DNA of 64,000 nt, taken from contig NZ_JADYWE010000001.1 in NCBI RefSeq assembly GCF_015864955.1, forward strand, positions 1,054,001 to 1,118,000. Direction: 5' to 3'. The DNA is from Salinibacterium sp. NK8237. GTDB lineage: Bacteria > Actinomycetota > Actinomycetes > Actinomycetales > Microbacteriaceae. The first letter of the stretch is position 1, and each line of letters begins with the position of its first letter. Position numbers and translations under genes: made by a program. Positions 51,143-60,306 of this stretch are shown one piece after another. The notes beneath the pieces are model-generated. The model ran no database searches and was not told the origin of the DNA. It saw nothing but the letters and a program-made list of their open reading frames with translations.

Positions 51143-54100
51143 ATGACATCAGCTGACCCCCGTTCGCTACTCGCAGACGGTCTCGCAGATCTGGACGCCG
51201 TACTTCGTCACGACATCCTCGACTACGTCTTCCACGGCACAGATAAGCGTTTTCCGCAACGACTTCGCAAGAAAGATCGCGCCGCTTTCTCGAGCACCGC
51301 GCCACTGAAACGCAGTGGTTTCTACGAAAACCTTGAGGCTATCGACCGAGCCGACAATGAAGTCCTCGTGCGGTGGGGTCGGCTCCTTGCCGTGGCCCCG
51401 AGCGAGCCGTTTTATTTGCCAGAGCTGATGCCCCGCTCAGTGTGGGCATTCCTGCATGATGCCCTCTTGGCGTTCGGTTTCCATCAGGGAGTGCGCCGCT
51501 TCTCGATTCCGTTGACGACGATCACCATCGAGCGAATCGCCGCCCTCATGAGATACGAATCGCTGAGTTACAGCGAAATCCCTCGAGCCCTCATCGCCAC
51601 TTTCATCGGCACCATCGATTTCAGCATTGACTATCGACCCTCGATGCATGGCGCAATTCCCGGAATGGCCGAGTATCTAGTTGATAACCCATTCGCTCTC
51701 GACGAGCTGCTGCCGGACTTTAGGTACGGAGCCATCTTTGAGGTGGTGCGGCTGGCATCAACCCATCCCCCACTCGCGGAAATGTGTGCAGAACTGATCG
51801 CAACCGTCGCGACGCACGGTGACGTAAAGGTGCGGATGCCCGCACTCGCCGTTCTTCGGGGGCTGCCCGTCTCTCAGCAGCTCGCCGCTCTTGAACCGCT
51901 CCTCGACTCGTCGGAGGCTTCTCACCGCGAGAAAGTCATCTCCGCCATTGAACACGTACCCGATATTCCTGCGGCTATCGACGTGCTCGAGCGCGCCCTG
52001 GCGCGGAATACGAAGGGCTCTGAAGAGATTGATCGGGCGATTCAACGCCTCGCGATTTACGAATTGAACGGAGCACCGGAGCACATCGAGGTGCCGCCGA
52101 TGGTGCCCCTGCCCGCGCATCCGCTCGACGGCGACGCCGTCGAGTCGATGCGCACGGCGCTCATCGAACACCGCGCGCAACAGAGTCGCCGTATTCAATC
52201 GGAGATAAAGAAGCGCGACACGTTTCTCAAAAAGTACCCCGGCAATCCGTATCCGAACACTGTCAAGATGCTCGAAAACTTCGTCGCCGAGACAGATGCG
52301 GCACTAAAATCGCTCCCCGAAATCGTCAACTACTTATCGGGCAGTGGTGATCTTTCTGAACGGCGTTTACTGTTGCCGCTGAGCGCGGTGAGCTACCAGC
52401 TCGCAGGCTTTACGCCCTTCAACTGGGTGCGCCAATCAGGAGTCGAGCATTGGGGGCGAGGAGCTAGCGATACAGATCAGGAAGTCGACGCGCGGTCGAT
52501 CGTCGACATGATGATGCGTGTTGGCTTCACGGCCGCCGAGTCCCACGACGCGGTCTTCAGGGCGGCTCTGACCAATCTCGACACCAGCCCTACACTGCTG
52601 CCCGCGCAGCTCGTCGGTTTCATGGCCGAAAACCCCCACCAGTTTGATGTAATTCTCGGAATCGAATTCGGGGAGATTGATAGACACTGGGGCTCGAATG
52701 ACCTGCGCGCCGATGTGCTCCCCATCCTCGAAGCGTCTCCGCAGCTGGCCGCACGCTACCTCCCGGTCGTGACTGAGCTTGCCATCGGTACGGCCAAGTC
52801 CAATCGTGCCGCCGCGCAACGAGTACTCGAAAAACACGGTCTGGCACAGCGCATCGCCGAGGAATCACTCCGGGTGGGAAACGCCAAGATTCGCGCAGCA
52901 GCAGTGCTTTGGGTCGAATCGCTCGGGGGCGAGTGGGCGGTCGATGCACTCGCGCAACAGCTGTCCCGTGAAAAGGCTCCCACCGTGCGAGCAACGATTA
53001 TTGCCACCCTCGAACGACTCGGGAGCGAAATCGACGTCAAGCTGCACCCCGCGATGCTGCAGGCCGAGGCAACAAAGGGACTCGCCAAAGCTCTGCCCAC
53101 AAGCCTCGAATGGTTTCCTTTCGCCGAACTCCCGGCCGCAACCTACGCCAGCGGCGACGAAGTACCCGCCGAGGTGCTGCGCTGGTGGGTGATTCTGAGC
53201 TTCAGAATGAAAGACCCAGCGGGCGCGGGCCTGCTGCCGACGTACATGGGCACTCTCTCTGCGGCGAGCGCCATCGAAGTCGGACGCTTTGTGTTGACCG
53301 CGTGGCTTGCTCGTGATGCCACGAAAGACGATGCCGAGTCGATGGAGCGCGCGTTCACGGCGGCTCAACGCTACTCGCGCATCGTCAGCGCGCTCGCGCT
53401 ACGTGATCCCGAAATTGACCGTGAAACTCTCCGCTTCTTCGACATCATCGAAGAAGAACCTCCCGCAGATCCCGCTCTCGTCGACTCCCGAGTATTCGAT
53501 CATTTCGAGTGGATGCGTCTCCGAGAGTCACAGAAGGTGCCGACCGCTACCGCGCACCGTGGCATCCTCTCCCTCTGCAGCCACGTTCCGGGCGCCGAAC
53601 TTGCCGAAATCGTGCGGCAGTACATGAGACGAAAGCATTTGAAGCGGGCGCAGATCGACGCACTCCTCGTGGTCTTGTCGCTCTCGGGCGATCCAGAACC
53701 GACCCAGCTCCTCGTCGCGACGGCACGGCGGTATCGCACCGCCGGCATCCAAAAGCGGGCTGGCGAGCTTGTCGACGCGATTGCCGAGGCCCGCGGGTGG
53801 TCGACAGACGAGCTTGCTGATCGGATGATCCCGACTGCCGGTCTCGACAGCTCACGTACGTTCGCACTCGACTATGGGCCTCGCTCGTTTGTGGCGCGCT
53901 TCGGCACCTCTCTCAAACTCAGTCTCGAAACTGCTGAGGGCGAACTAATCAAAGCGCTTCCGGCCCCGCACAAAGCTGACGAATCTGCTGCGGCGGCGAA
54001 AACCCACTGGGCCACCAACAAGAAGGAGCTCACGGCGGTCGTCACTACCCAACGCCGCCGGCTTTACGACGCGATGTGCCTGCGACGAGAGTGGACTGGC

Positions 54101-54709
54101 GCTGAGTGGCGCGAGCGGCTGCTCGAGCATCCGATCATGGGCGTTCTCGTTGCGGCGTTGGTCTGGCACGTCGATGGCATCACAGTTCGCCCTGATCTCG
54201 ACGGCACCCTACGAACCGTCGATGGCTCGCCTGTCGAAGTAACCCCGGATGCCCGCGTGAGCGTTGCGCACCCGACGACGCTCGACACCTCCGCGATTGA
54301 AGCCTGGCGCGCGAATGCAGCCCCCTTGGGGCTCGGCTTTGACCAATTTGGTGCAACCCCGATTGCGATCACCGGAACGGAGTCACGGCGCGACAACCTC
54401 GACGGGACGGAGAGTGAATCGTTCCGACTCCGCTCGCGAGCGAAAGCGAGGGAATGGAACCGTGGGGAGACGGGCGACGACGTGAGCTTCTTCGAATACG
54501 TGAAGCGGTTCGATACCGTCGGGTTGGAAGGCGTGCTGTCGTTTTCGGGAAGCAGCTTGCCGGAAACGAATATCCCAATCGAACTCGGGGCGCTCACCAT
54601 TCGCCGAATCACTCCGCGTGGCAGCGGTGGCGCAGCACAATTCTCGGAGCTGCCACCCGCGTTACTCGCGGAACTCGTGGCCGACTACGAGTTTTTTGGC
54701 GCGGCGTAG
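51143..54709 (+). CDS. Giant DUF4132-domain protein with HEAT-like helical repeats
   Basis: A 1188-residue cytosolic protein. The C-terminal quarter (about 950-1188) is a DUF4132 domain: WTGAEWRERLLEHPIMGVLVAALVW, then VSVAHPTTLDTSAIEAW and FDQFGATPIAI. The middle contains alpha-helical repeats of HEAT type (VKVRMPALAVLRGLPVSQQL; RAAAVLWVESLGGEWAVDAL; APTVRATIIATLERLGSEID, each in part). DUF4132 proteins often accompany WGR-domain or MolR-like proteins, absent here. ATG at 51143 follows GAGGAACC; a GTG at 51131 is possible. Function unknown, perhaps a scaffold. Confidence 0.8.
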   Translation: MTSADPRSLLADGLADLDAVLRHDILDYVFHGTDKRFPQRLRKKDRAAFSSTAPLKRSGFYENLEAIDRADNEVLVRWGRLLAVAPSEPFYLPELMPRSVWAFLHDALLAFGFHQGVRRFSIPLTTITIERIAALMRYESLSYSEIPRALIATFIGTIDFSIDYRPSMHGAIPGMAEYLVDNPFALDELLPDFRYGAIFEVVRLASTHPPLAEMCAELIATVATHGDVKVRMPALAVLRGLPVSQQLAALEPLLDSSEASHREKVISAIEHVPDIPAAIDVLERALARNTKGSEEIDRAIQRLAIYELNGAPEHIEVPPMVPLPAHPLDGDAVESMRTALIEHRAQQSRRIQSEIKKRDTFLKKYPGNPYPNTVKMLENFVAETDAALKSLPEIVNYLSGSGDLSERRLLLPLSAVSYQLAGFTPFNWVRQSGVEHWGRGASDTDQEVDARSIVDMMMRVGFTAAESHDAVFRAALTNLDTSPTLLPAQLVGFMAENPHQFDVILGIEFGEIDRHWGSNDLRADVLPILEASPQLAARYLPVVTELAIGTAKSNRAAAQRVLEKHGLAQRIAEESLRVGNAKIRAAAVLWVESLGGEWAVDALAQQLSREKAPTVRATIIATLERLGSEIDVKLHPAMLQAEATKGLAKALPTSLEWFPFAELPAATYASGDEVPAEVLRWWVILSFRMKDPAGAGLLPTYMGTLSAASAIEVGRFVLTAWLARDATKDDAESMERAFTAAQRYSRIVSALALRDPEIDRETLRFFDIIEEEPPADPALVDSRVFDHFEWMRLRESQKVPTATAHRGILSLCSHVPGAELAEIVRQYMRRKHLKRAQIDALLVVLSLSGDPEPTQLLVATARRYRTAGIQKRAGELVDAIAEARGWSTDELADRMIPTAGLDSSRTFALDYGPRSFVARFGTSLKLSLETAEGELIKALPAPHKADESAAAAKTHWATNKKELTAVVTTQRRRLYDAMCLRREWTGAEWRERLLEHPIMGVLVAALVWHVDGITVRPDLDGTLRTVDGSPVEVTPDARVSVAHPTTLDTSAIEAWRANAAPLGLGFDQFGATPIAITGTESRRDNLDGTESESFRLRSRAKAREWNRGETGDDVSFFEYVKRFDTVGLEGVLSFSGSSLPETNIPIELGALTIRRITPRGSGGAAQFSELPPALLAELVADYEFFGAA

Positions 54710-54789
54710 GCGCGTCAGCATGCACAGAGCTAGCATTGCTCCCGGTCATCTAGAGCGATTCACTATCGTGCCAAGCAAAGGAGCTAGCT

Positions 54790-55650
54790 ATGACATCCAC
54801 TCCCCTTCGTATCGCCGTCACCGGTGGAAACGGCAAGCTCGGGCGGGCGACTGTGGCAAGCTTGCGTGCGGCTGGTCACACGGTGACGGTGCTCGATATG
54901 GCTGGCCCTGACCGCACCCAATTCACCTACGTTGACCTCACCGACTATGGCCAGGTCGTCGATGCTCTCGCCGGCGTGAACGACCGCCACGACGGCGTGG
55001 ATGCTGTCGCTCACCTCGGTGCGATCCCTGCGCCAGGGCTCTGGACTGATGTGGCCACTTTTCAGAACAACATGAATGCCACGTTCAACGTGTTTCAGGC
55101 GTGCAAGCGGCTCGGCATCACGACAATCGCGTACGCCTCGAGCGAGACCGTATTGGGGTTGCCGTTCGAGACTCCCCCGCCCTACATTCCGCTCGATGAG
55201 GAATACGAGACGCGCCCCGAATCGACCTACTCAATGGTGAAGCATCTTGAGGAAGAGATGGCGCAAAAGTTTGTGCGTTGGGACCCGTCTCTCAGCATCA
55301 CCGCGCTGCGTTTCTCCAACGTGATGGACCCTGCCGACTACGCCGAATTCCCGAGCTTCGATGCGGATGCCCGACAGCGGTCCTGGAACCTCTGGGGTTA
55401 CATCGATGCTCGCGACGGCGCCGACGCCATCCGCCTAGCATTGGAAACCTCCCGCCCCGGCTATGACGTTTTCAACATCTTCGCCGCCGACACCGTCATG
55501 TCACGCCCGAATACAGAGCTCGTGGCTGAGGTGTTCCCCGGCGTAGAGGTTCGCGGCGAGCTTGGCGTCAACACCTCGCTGACGTCGATCGCGAAGGCCG
55601 AGCGATTGCTCGGCTGGGTGCCGCAGCACAGCTGGCGGGCGATGTTCTAG
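54790..55650 (+). CDS. NAD-dependent epimerase/dehydratase, probably a recombinant hybrid gene
   Basis: An extended short-chain dehydrogenase (286 residues): TGGNGKLGRATVA near the N-terminus binds NAD, AHLGAIPAP, YASSETVLG and the catalytic Y-x3-K in STYSMVKHL are present. Acts on a sugar or sugar nucleotide, unknown. AAGGAG precedes the ATG. From 55059 to 55639 it is about 98% identical to 56640-57220, after which the two diverge; the end MF here is not that of the second copy. The second copy shares its stop with the resident surface-protein gene, so the 3' part here may be the incoming DNA. Confidence 0.9.
   Translation: MTSTPLRIAVTGGNGKLGRATVASLRAAGHTVTVLDMAGPDRTQFTYVDLTDYGQVVDALAGVNDRHDGVDAVAHLGAIPAPGLWTDVATFQNNMNATFNVFQACKRLGITTIAYASSETVLGLPFETPPPYIPLDEEYETRPESTYSMVKHLEEEMAQKFVRWDPSLSITALRFSNVMDPADYAEFPSFDADARQRSWNLWGYIDARDGADAIRLALETSRPGYDVFNIFAADTVMSRPNTELVAEVFPGVEVRGELGVNTSLTSIAKAERLLGWVPQHSWRAMF
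55059..55639 (+). repeat. 581-bp direct repeat, left copy
   Basis: Identical to 56640-57220 except about ten base changes seen by eye, eight of them synonymous and two changing residues (Asp/Asn and Thr/Ala). Both edges are abrupt. The two copies are exactly 1581 bp apart. Confidence 0.95.
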
Positions 55651-56639
55651 AAGCAACGCCTACTTCCACTCTTTCGTGACAGAAGCAGGCCCCGCCTCGG
55701 CAATTTCGAACAAACTTCTGGTGTGCCTGTCTGCTGGGCTCATTGGAGAGTCGGCAGACATGATTCGCGTCCTCGCCTGCTCGACTGTGAGATTACTAGC
55801 GAAGGATGATGCCGACGCTCGGGCCGATAAAATGTCGGAAAAAACGAGTGCGCCAAGCGTCAAAAGAACGTTAGTCGCACTTACCTCATCCGGCGCATCA
55901 AACTGCCAGTCGGGAAATCTCACGGCCAAAGGGTGATCAGTTCTGGCACCCTCGGGAACAGGCTTAGCGCCTCGACCCAGCGGGCCCCACAGAACAATGT
56001 GGACATTCGGATAGCTATCAAACGCTGTCGTCGCCCAGTCGTAGGGCGGAAACTGTTGAGGGTGAGCCAGGATGGCTCTGAATAACCGAGACTTTTCAAG
56101 TTCTTCCTGAAGCGGCTGGGGAAGTTCGAATCTGTCCGTCACCCATTTCAAAAATGGACCGTTATCTGAGAAGTTTTTGCCGAAGACTCCGGAGAAACGT
56201 GCAACCAAGCCGGATAGCTGCGAGAGAGTTGAATAATACGTGTCGAAGTAACTCACGGTCTGCCGATATAGCTCAGTCTGTTGCTTGTCCGTCGGCCCCG
56301 CAGACCATTTGGGATTTACGGATGGAGGGATCTCATCTCGAATAGCATCGAGAACGTCGCGTCGCTTGAGTAGGTGACGGCAAGCTTCTAAGGTGTTTTG
56401 AATCGCCACTTCCTCGAAGCGGTTGAACTTCAAACGAGCCATCTCAAGCTGCCAGCCATCGACAGTGCGCTCGTTCACAATGCGTGAGATTTGAACCATA
56501 TCGAGACGGTACCAGAGGGGGTAAGGCCCATGAGGTCTACATCATCGGTACGGAGCTGACCTCACGAAATCCTCAACCTTCGGCCGAGCTACTTCAGACG
56601 CCCAATACGGGCAAAAAATTCGAAAAGCGAAACCGCGTA
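55640..56639. mobile_element. 1000-bp insert between the epimerase repeats
   Basis: DNA unrelated to either copy, carrying one minus-strand gene and about 140 bp of its upstream region. Base composition looks more AT-rich than the flanks and codon use is less GC-biased. No transposase, integrase or terminal inverted repeat is visible. The arrangement is what a single crossover between a circular molecule with a 3' epimerase fragment and the chromosome would leave. Confidence 0.6.
55660..56499 (-). CDS. Unknown protein on the inserted segment
   Basis: A soluble 279-residue protein I do not recognise. It starts MVQISRIVNERTVDGWQ; the first half is rich in charged helices (LEACRHLLKRRDVLDAIRDE), the second contains FPPYDWATTAFDSYPNVHIV and WGPLGRGAKPVPEGARTDHP. 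No signal peptide, membrane helix or known catalytic motif is visible. Codon use is less biased to G/C third positions than in its neighbours, supporting recent acquisition. Its promoter region should lie within 56500-56639. It is convergent with the epimerase gene, 9 bp apart. A cargo or defence role is only a guess. Confidence 0.7.
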   Translation of the reverse strand: MVQISRIVNERTVDGWQLEMARLKFNRFEEVAIQNTLEACRHLLKRRDVLDAIRDEIPPSVNPKWSAGPTDKQQTELYRQTVSYFDTYYSTLSQLSGLVARFSGVFGKNFSDNGPFLKWVTDRFELPQPLQEELEKSRLFRAILAHPQQFPPYDWATTAFDSYPNVHIVLWGPLGRGAKPVPEGARTDHPLAVRFPDWQFDAPDEVSATNVLLTLGALVFSDILSARASASSFASNLTVEQARTRIMSADSPMSPADRHTRSLFEIAEAGPASVTKEWK

Positions 56640-57220
56640 TTTTCAGAACAACATGAATGCCACGTTCAATGTGTTTCAGGCGTGCAAGCGACTCGGCATC
56701 ACGACAATCGCGTACGCCTCGAGCGAGACCGTATTGGGGTTGCCGTTCGAGACTCCCCCGCCCTACATTCCGCTCGATGAAGAGTACGAGACGCGCCCCG
56801 AATCGACCTACTCAATGGTGAAGCATCTTGAGGAAGAGATGGCGCAAAAGTTTGTGCGTTGGGACCCGTCTCTCAGCATCACCGCGCTGCGTTTCTCCAA
56901 CGTGATGGACCCTGCCGACTACGCCGAATTCCCGAGCTTCGATGCGGATGCCCGACAGCGGTCCTGGAACCTCTGGGGTTACATCGATGCTCGCGACGGC
57001 GCCAACGCCATCCGTCTGGCACTGGAAACCTCCCGCCCCGGCTATGACGTTTTCAACATCTTCGCCGCCGACACCGTCATGTCACGCCCGAATGCAGAGC
57101 TCGTGGCTGAGGTGTTCCCTGGCGTAGAGGTTCGCGGCGAGCTTGGCGTCAACACCTCGCTGACGTCGATCGCGAAGGCCGAGCGATTGCTCGGCTGGGT
57201 GCCGCAGCACAGCTGGCGGG
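56640..57220 (+). repeat. 581-bp direct repeat, right copy
   Basis: Partner of 55059-55639; see there for the differences. Confidence 0.95.
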
Positions 57221-57225
57221 GCTAG
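56640..57225 (+). pseudogene. 5'-truncated second copy of the epimerase gene
   Basis: Corresponds to residues from about 91 to the end of the epimerase; the NAD-binding part is missing, so it cannot be a working enzyme. The frame is intact from an internal ATG at 56653, without a ribosome site. The end SWRG* differs from the first copy. Its stop (57223-57225) overlaps the stop of the surface-protein gene on the other strand, an arrangement likely to be the original gene end. Confidence 0.85.
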
Positions 57226-59057
57226 GCCCGACCCGCAACTACTCGGGCTGCGACCAGAGCGAGCCCGGCGAGCACGAGCGCAAGCGCAAGCCACATCAGC
57301 TGTCCGGCTGCGCCCGCATCTGATCCCGTGTAAGCAAGCCCCGCAGCCGCAGTGGTCGCGGCAGGGATCACATTAATCGTCGTCGACCCGGAGATCGCCC
57401 CGAGCGTCACCGTCAGCGTGTGGGGGCTGGCATGGGGGAAGGTCACAGTGAGGCTGTCGATAACATCAGTCGCAACACTGCTCGTCACCACTGCTGCAGA
57501 AGCGTCGACCATAACGGGGTTTCCGTACGCGTCGAAACCAGCGATCGTGAGGGTGACGGAACCGTCTTGATCAACGTCGGCTACTGAAGGAGTAACGGTG
57601 AGCGCGCCGAACTCCGCCGCTTCAACGCTCAGCTCAGTTGAGACAGCGAAGGTGCCATATCGGGCCGTGATCGTGCGCGTTCCCGCCTCGGTAGCGGTGA
57701 TCACGTTCCCGCTGATCACGTCGCTCGTGTTGGAGGAAACGAAAGTCGCCGCTGCCGTCTGCTCGGTTCCCGAAGCATCCAGAGTGAAACTGCGCGAATC
57801 TCCTGCGGTCAACGCGGCGAGCAGTGGGGCCATTGTGAGAACAGGGTCAACCCACTGTGCGTACACAACGAGATCTCCGGATGCGTCAGCGAGCGTTGAG
57901 AGGGCGGTTGAGGTCGTGACGGTCACCCCCGATCCATCAGGAGCAGTGTTCCATCCCGAGACCACGAGTTGCCCGTTGCTCACAGCAGGAAACTCTTCCC
58001 CGGCAGCGGCCAGTGTCGGCGCATACGCGGTGAGAACTGTGGTTGCAGGCGCCGCGGGGGCCAGAGCGTTCACATCAGCAATGATCCGGTAAGAATTGCC
58101 AGAGATCATGTCGCCGACGTTCGTGACGAGAGTCGATGGCCGAATGATCGCATTATTGGTCACGGCGGCGGTGACCCTCAGCGTTCCCGCGGGATCAACT
58201 TCGATAGTCCCCTCATTGCGCAGTGGCTGTCGAATTTCTGACCGCCCCTGAAAACGTACGGTGCCGCTGTCAAATACCGCTGTCTGCTCGATGACCGCAT
58301 TGATGAGGGTTGAGTTCTGTACGGTCAGCACGTTCGGGCCAGTCTCGCCGAATCGATCCTGGCTTCCAATTCCTTCAGAAACCTCAACCACACTTCCGGT
58401 GATCGACACGGTGGAGCTTTGCGAGAACGCCCCGCCTCCAATTCCCGACGCAGAGGATCCTCCTCTGGCGTAGACGTCGCTGCCAACGATCACAATGCTT
58501 CCCGGTTCCACAATGGTGGTCGATGCACACACGAGCACCGCTGAGGTGTTCCAGCCGCCAATGGCGGCGTCGCAGAAGGTTCCATACGCATGAACAGTGA
58601 GGCCGCTAATCGTGAGCGTACTGCCCTCGCGCACACCTAATCCGGGTGCCGCATTAAGGTCACCGTCGCGCTCGTCGGCCGAGTTGCCGCCATAGTCAAT
58701 GCCCGCTGTCCACGATCCTGGGCCCTCGAGGGTGAGATCAGCCGCAGCCCGAACACGGACGCTCCCCACGGAGTACCCGTTGAGGTTGATCGTGAGTTCG
58801 TCGTCCACATCGAGCAGAACGTCAACGTCGAGGATGTCAGCGCCGATGTTGATAACGTCTGCGCCTACTTGAGTATTCGCGGCTGCAATCGCCGACTGCA
58901 ATTCGGCTTCAGTCGTCACCGTTACTGGAGCAGCACTGGCGGGCAGCGCCACCCCGAGAGCGGGCACGAACAGCGCCAACGCGACAACAGCAGCAAAGCC
59001 GGATCGCAGAGCAGAGAACGACGAACGGGACAAAGCGGTGGGGATCACGGTGCACAT
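57222..59057 (-). CDS. Sortase-anchored surface protein (LAYTG motif)
   Basis: A 611-residue cell-wall protein. Signal peptide (ALRSGFAAVVALALFVPA, cleavage near ASA|AP), an N-terminal beta-helix-like region (about 45-300, many short G/T/S-rich strands such as SSTVSITGSVVEV), then immunoglobulin-like beta domains (SVADVDQDGSVTLTIAGFDA) and a C-terminal sorting signal LAYTG, hydrophobic helix and RVVAGRA. LAxTG is the substrate of class E sortases. No sortase gene lies in the window. Start uncertain: ATG 59057 or GTG 59048. Acts outside the cell, perhaps binding polysaccharide. Confidence 0.88.
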   Translation of the reverse strand: MCTVIPTALSRSSFSALRSGFAAVVALALFVPALGVALPASAAPVTVTTEAELQSAIAAANTQVGADVINIGADILDVDVLLDVDDELTINLNGYSVGSVRVRAAADLTLEGPGSWTAGIDYGGNSADERDGDLNAAPGLGVREGSTLTISGLTVHAYGTFCDAAIGGWNTSAVLVCASTTIVEPGSIVIVGSDVYARGGSSASGIGGGAFSQSSTVSITGSVVEVSEGIGSQDRFGETGPNVLTVQNSTLINAVIEQTAVFDSGTVRFQGRSEIRQPLRNEGTIEVDPAGTLRVTAAVTNNAIIRPSTLVTNVGDMISGNSYRIIADVNALAPAAPATTVLTAYAPTLAAAGEEFPAVSNGQLVVSGWNTAPDGSGVTVTTSTALSTLADASGDLVVYAQWVDPVLTMAPLLAALTAGDSRSFTLDASGTEQTAAATFVSSNTSDVISGNVITATEAGTRTITARYGTFAVSTELSVEAAEFGALTVTPSVADVDQDGSVTLTIAGFDAYGNPVMVDASAAVVTSSVATDVIDSLTVTFPHASPHTLTVTLGAISGSTTINVIPAATTAAAGLAYTGSDAGAAGQLMWLALALVLAGLALVAARVVAGRA

Positions 59058-59218
59058 CTCGGGTAAAACAGCACCAACAACGGCAGAAAGCGGGAAACCA
59101 CTCGCTGTCGTCACCGCACTGAAAGCAGGCTTCGGGTTCACAGCAGCGTAACAACGTCGAACACTTCGGGGCGAGAACTTAGACCACTTCCGCGCTTTCG
59201 ATGGAGCCTGCGGAACGA

Positions 59219-60049
59219 TCAAAAACCTGCCGTGAACGAAGTGAGGAATGAGACTGCGACGGCACCCGCCGCAATGGCCATAGCAAACGACCACGCCAAT
59301 CGAACTAGGTAGGCCTGATGATCCTTGCGCTCAAGTTCGGAAAAACGTTCACGGTAGGAGGGGTCTATCGAGAGGTCTGCGGTCGGGTGCCACGTGCGCA
59401 CCTCTGTCGCGGCATCGGTAATCGACGCGAGCTCTTCAGGGGCCAACACCGCCCTGCGCCGTTTCAACCAGCGGGGCAGCCGGCGGGCATCCATAATGCT
59501 GACGTCCTGTGGCCGCTGCCTAAAGGTGAACGATGCGGGTTCCACGATTGCCAGTACCGGGTGCACCTCAACGGAGATACCGGTGGCCTTCGTCAATAGC
59601 TTGGCTGCCCGTTTGGCCTCATGACGGGAATTGCGAAGGTGATCCGTCTTCTGGCCGGATACCATGAGCATTCTGTCGCCGACCCATATTTTCTTGCCTC
59701 GGTGGCGCTTCGTGTTGATAGTGAAAACTCCGGCCGGGCCGATGACCACGTGGTCAATATCGCTCTCGCCGGTGCCCACCGGGACCGCATGCAACACAGT
59801 CCACTCCGGCCCCAGTCGCGAAAGGAGTTCGCCGACCTTAAGCTCGCCAATCGCCCCGGCGAACCAGCTCTGGGCATCCGCGTGAAGGGGTCGCGCGCCG
59901 AAAAATCGCCGAAGCGTGCTGCGCGGCTCCATCGTGGCCTGAACGCGGAACAGTTCTTGAATGACCGAGTACGCCGCCGGGCGATCAATCAAGTCACCCA
60001 CCGCTTCTCGCGGTGAAACTACCGGCACAGAGTGCACGTCTTCAGTCAT
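59219..60049 (-). CDS. NERD-domain protein with C-terminal transmembrane helix
   Basis: A 276-residue protein with a nuclease-related (NERD) domain at about 60-170: AGAIGELKVGELLSRLG, DIDHVVIGPAGVFTINTKRHRG, where D, the following acidic/beta segment and K form the presumed nuclease-like site. A tail-anchor helix lies at about 249-270. NERD proteins are thought to process nucleic acids, without firm proof. ATG at 60049 (MTEDVHS) follows GGGGGAAAG; the longer frame lacks one. It is divergent from the metallophosphoesterase gene. Confidence 0.85.
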   Translation of the reverse strand: MTEDVHSVPVVSPREAVGDLIDRPAAYSVIQELFRVQATMEPRSTLRRFFGARPLHADAQSWFAGAIGELKVGELLSRLGPEWTVLHAVPVGTGESDIDHVVIGPAGVFTINTKRHRGKKIWVGDRMLMVSGQKTDHLRNSRHEAKRAAKLLTKATGISVEVHPVLAIVEPASFTFRQRPQDVSIMDARRLPRWLKRRRAVLAPEELASITDAATEVRTWHPTADLSIDPSYRERFSELERKDHQAYLVRLAWSFAMAIAAGAVAVSFLTSFTAGF

Positions 60050-60306
60050 TCTTTCCCCCAAAGCGCACTCCCCCGAGCGCACTAGTCGAGAGTATCTCGC
60101 TTACCACGATCGACGCTTCCCCCAACTAGGGCTACGAGAGCAGCAGCATCCGCCGTCTCCGCCTCGAAACGGCGTACCCCAACGCCCACTGAGACCCCCA
60201 AACCGGGCCACAAACCGCGGTACGACCCGCCAAAACCCTTGTACCGCCCCGCAACTTGCCGCAGTATGTTCACCTCGCATCCATGTTGAAGTGTTGGACT
60301 ACCCCT

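Noticed and set aside
55640..56639. Insertion sequence or transposon at the epimerase duplication
   Set aside because: No transposase-like protein, terminal inverted repeats or short target duplication were seen; the flanking repeats are gene fragments of 581 bp.
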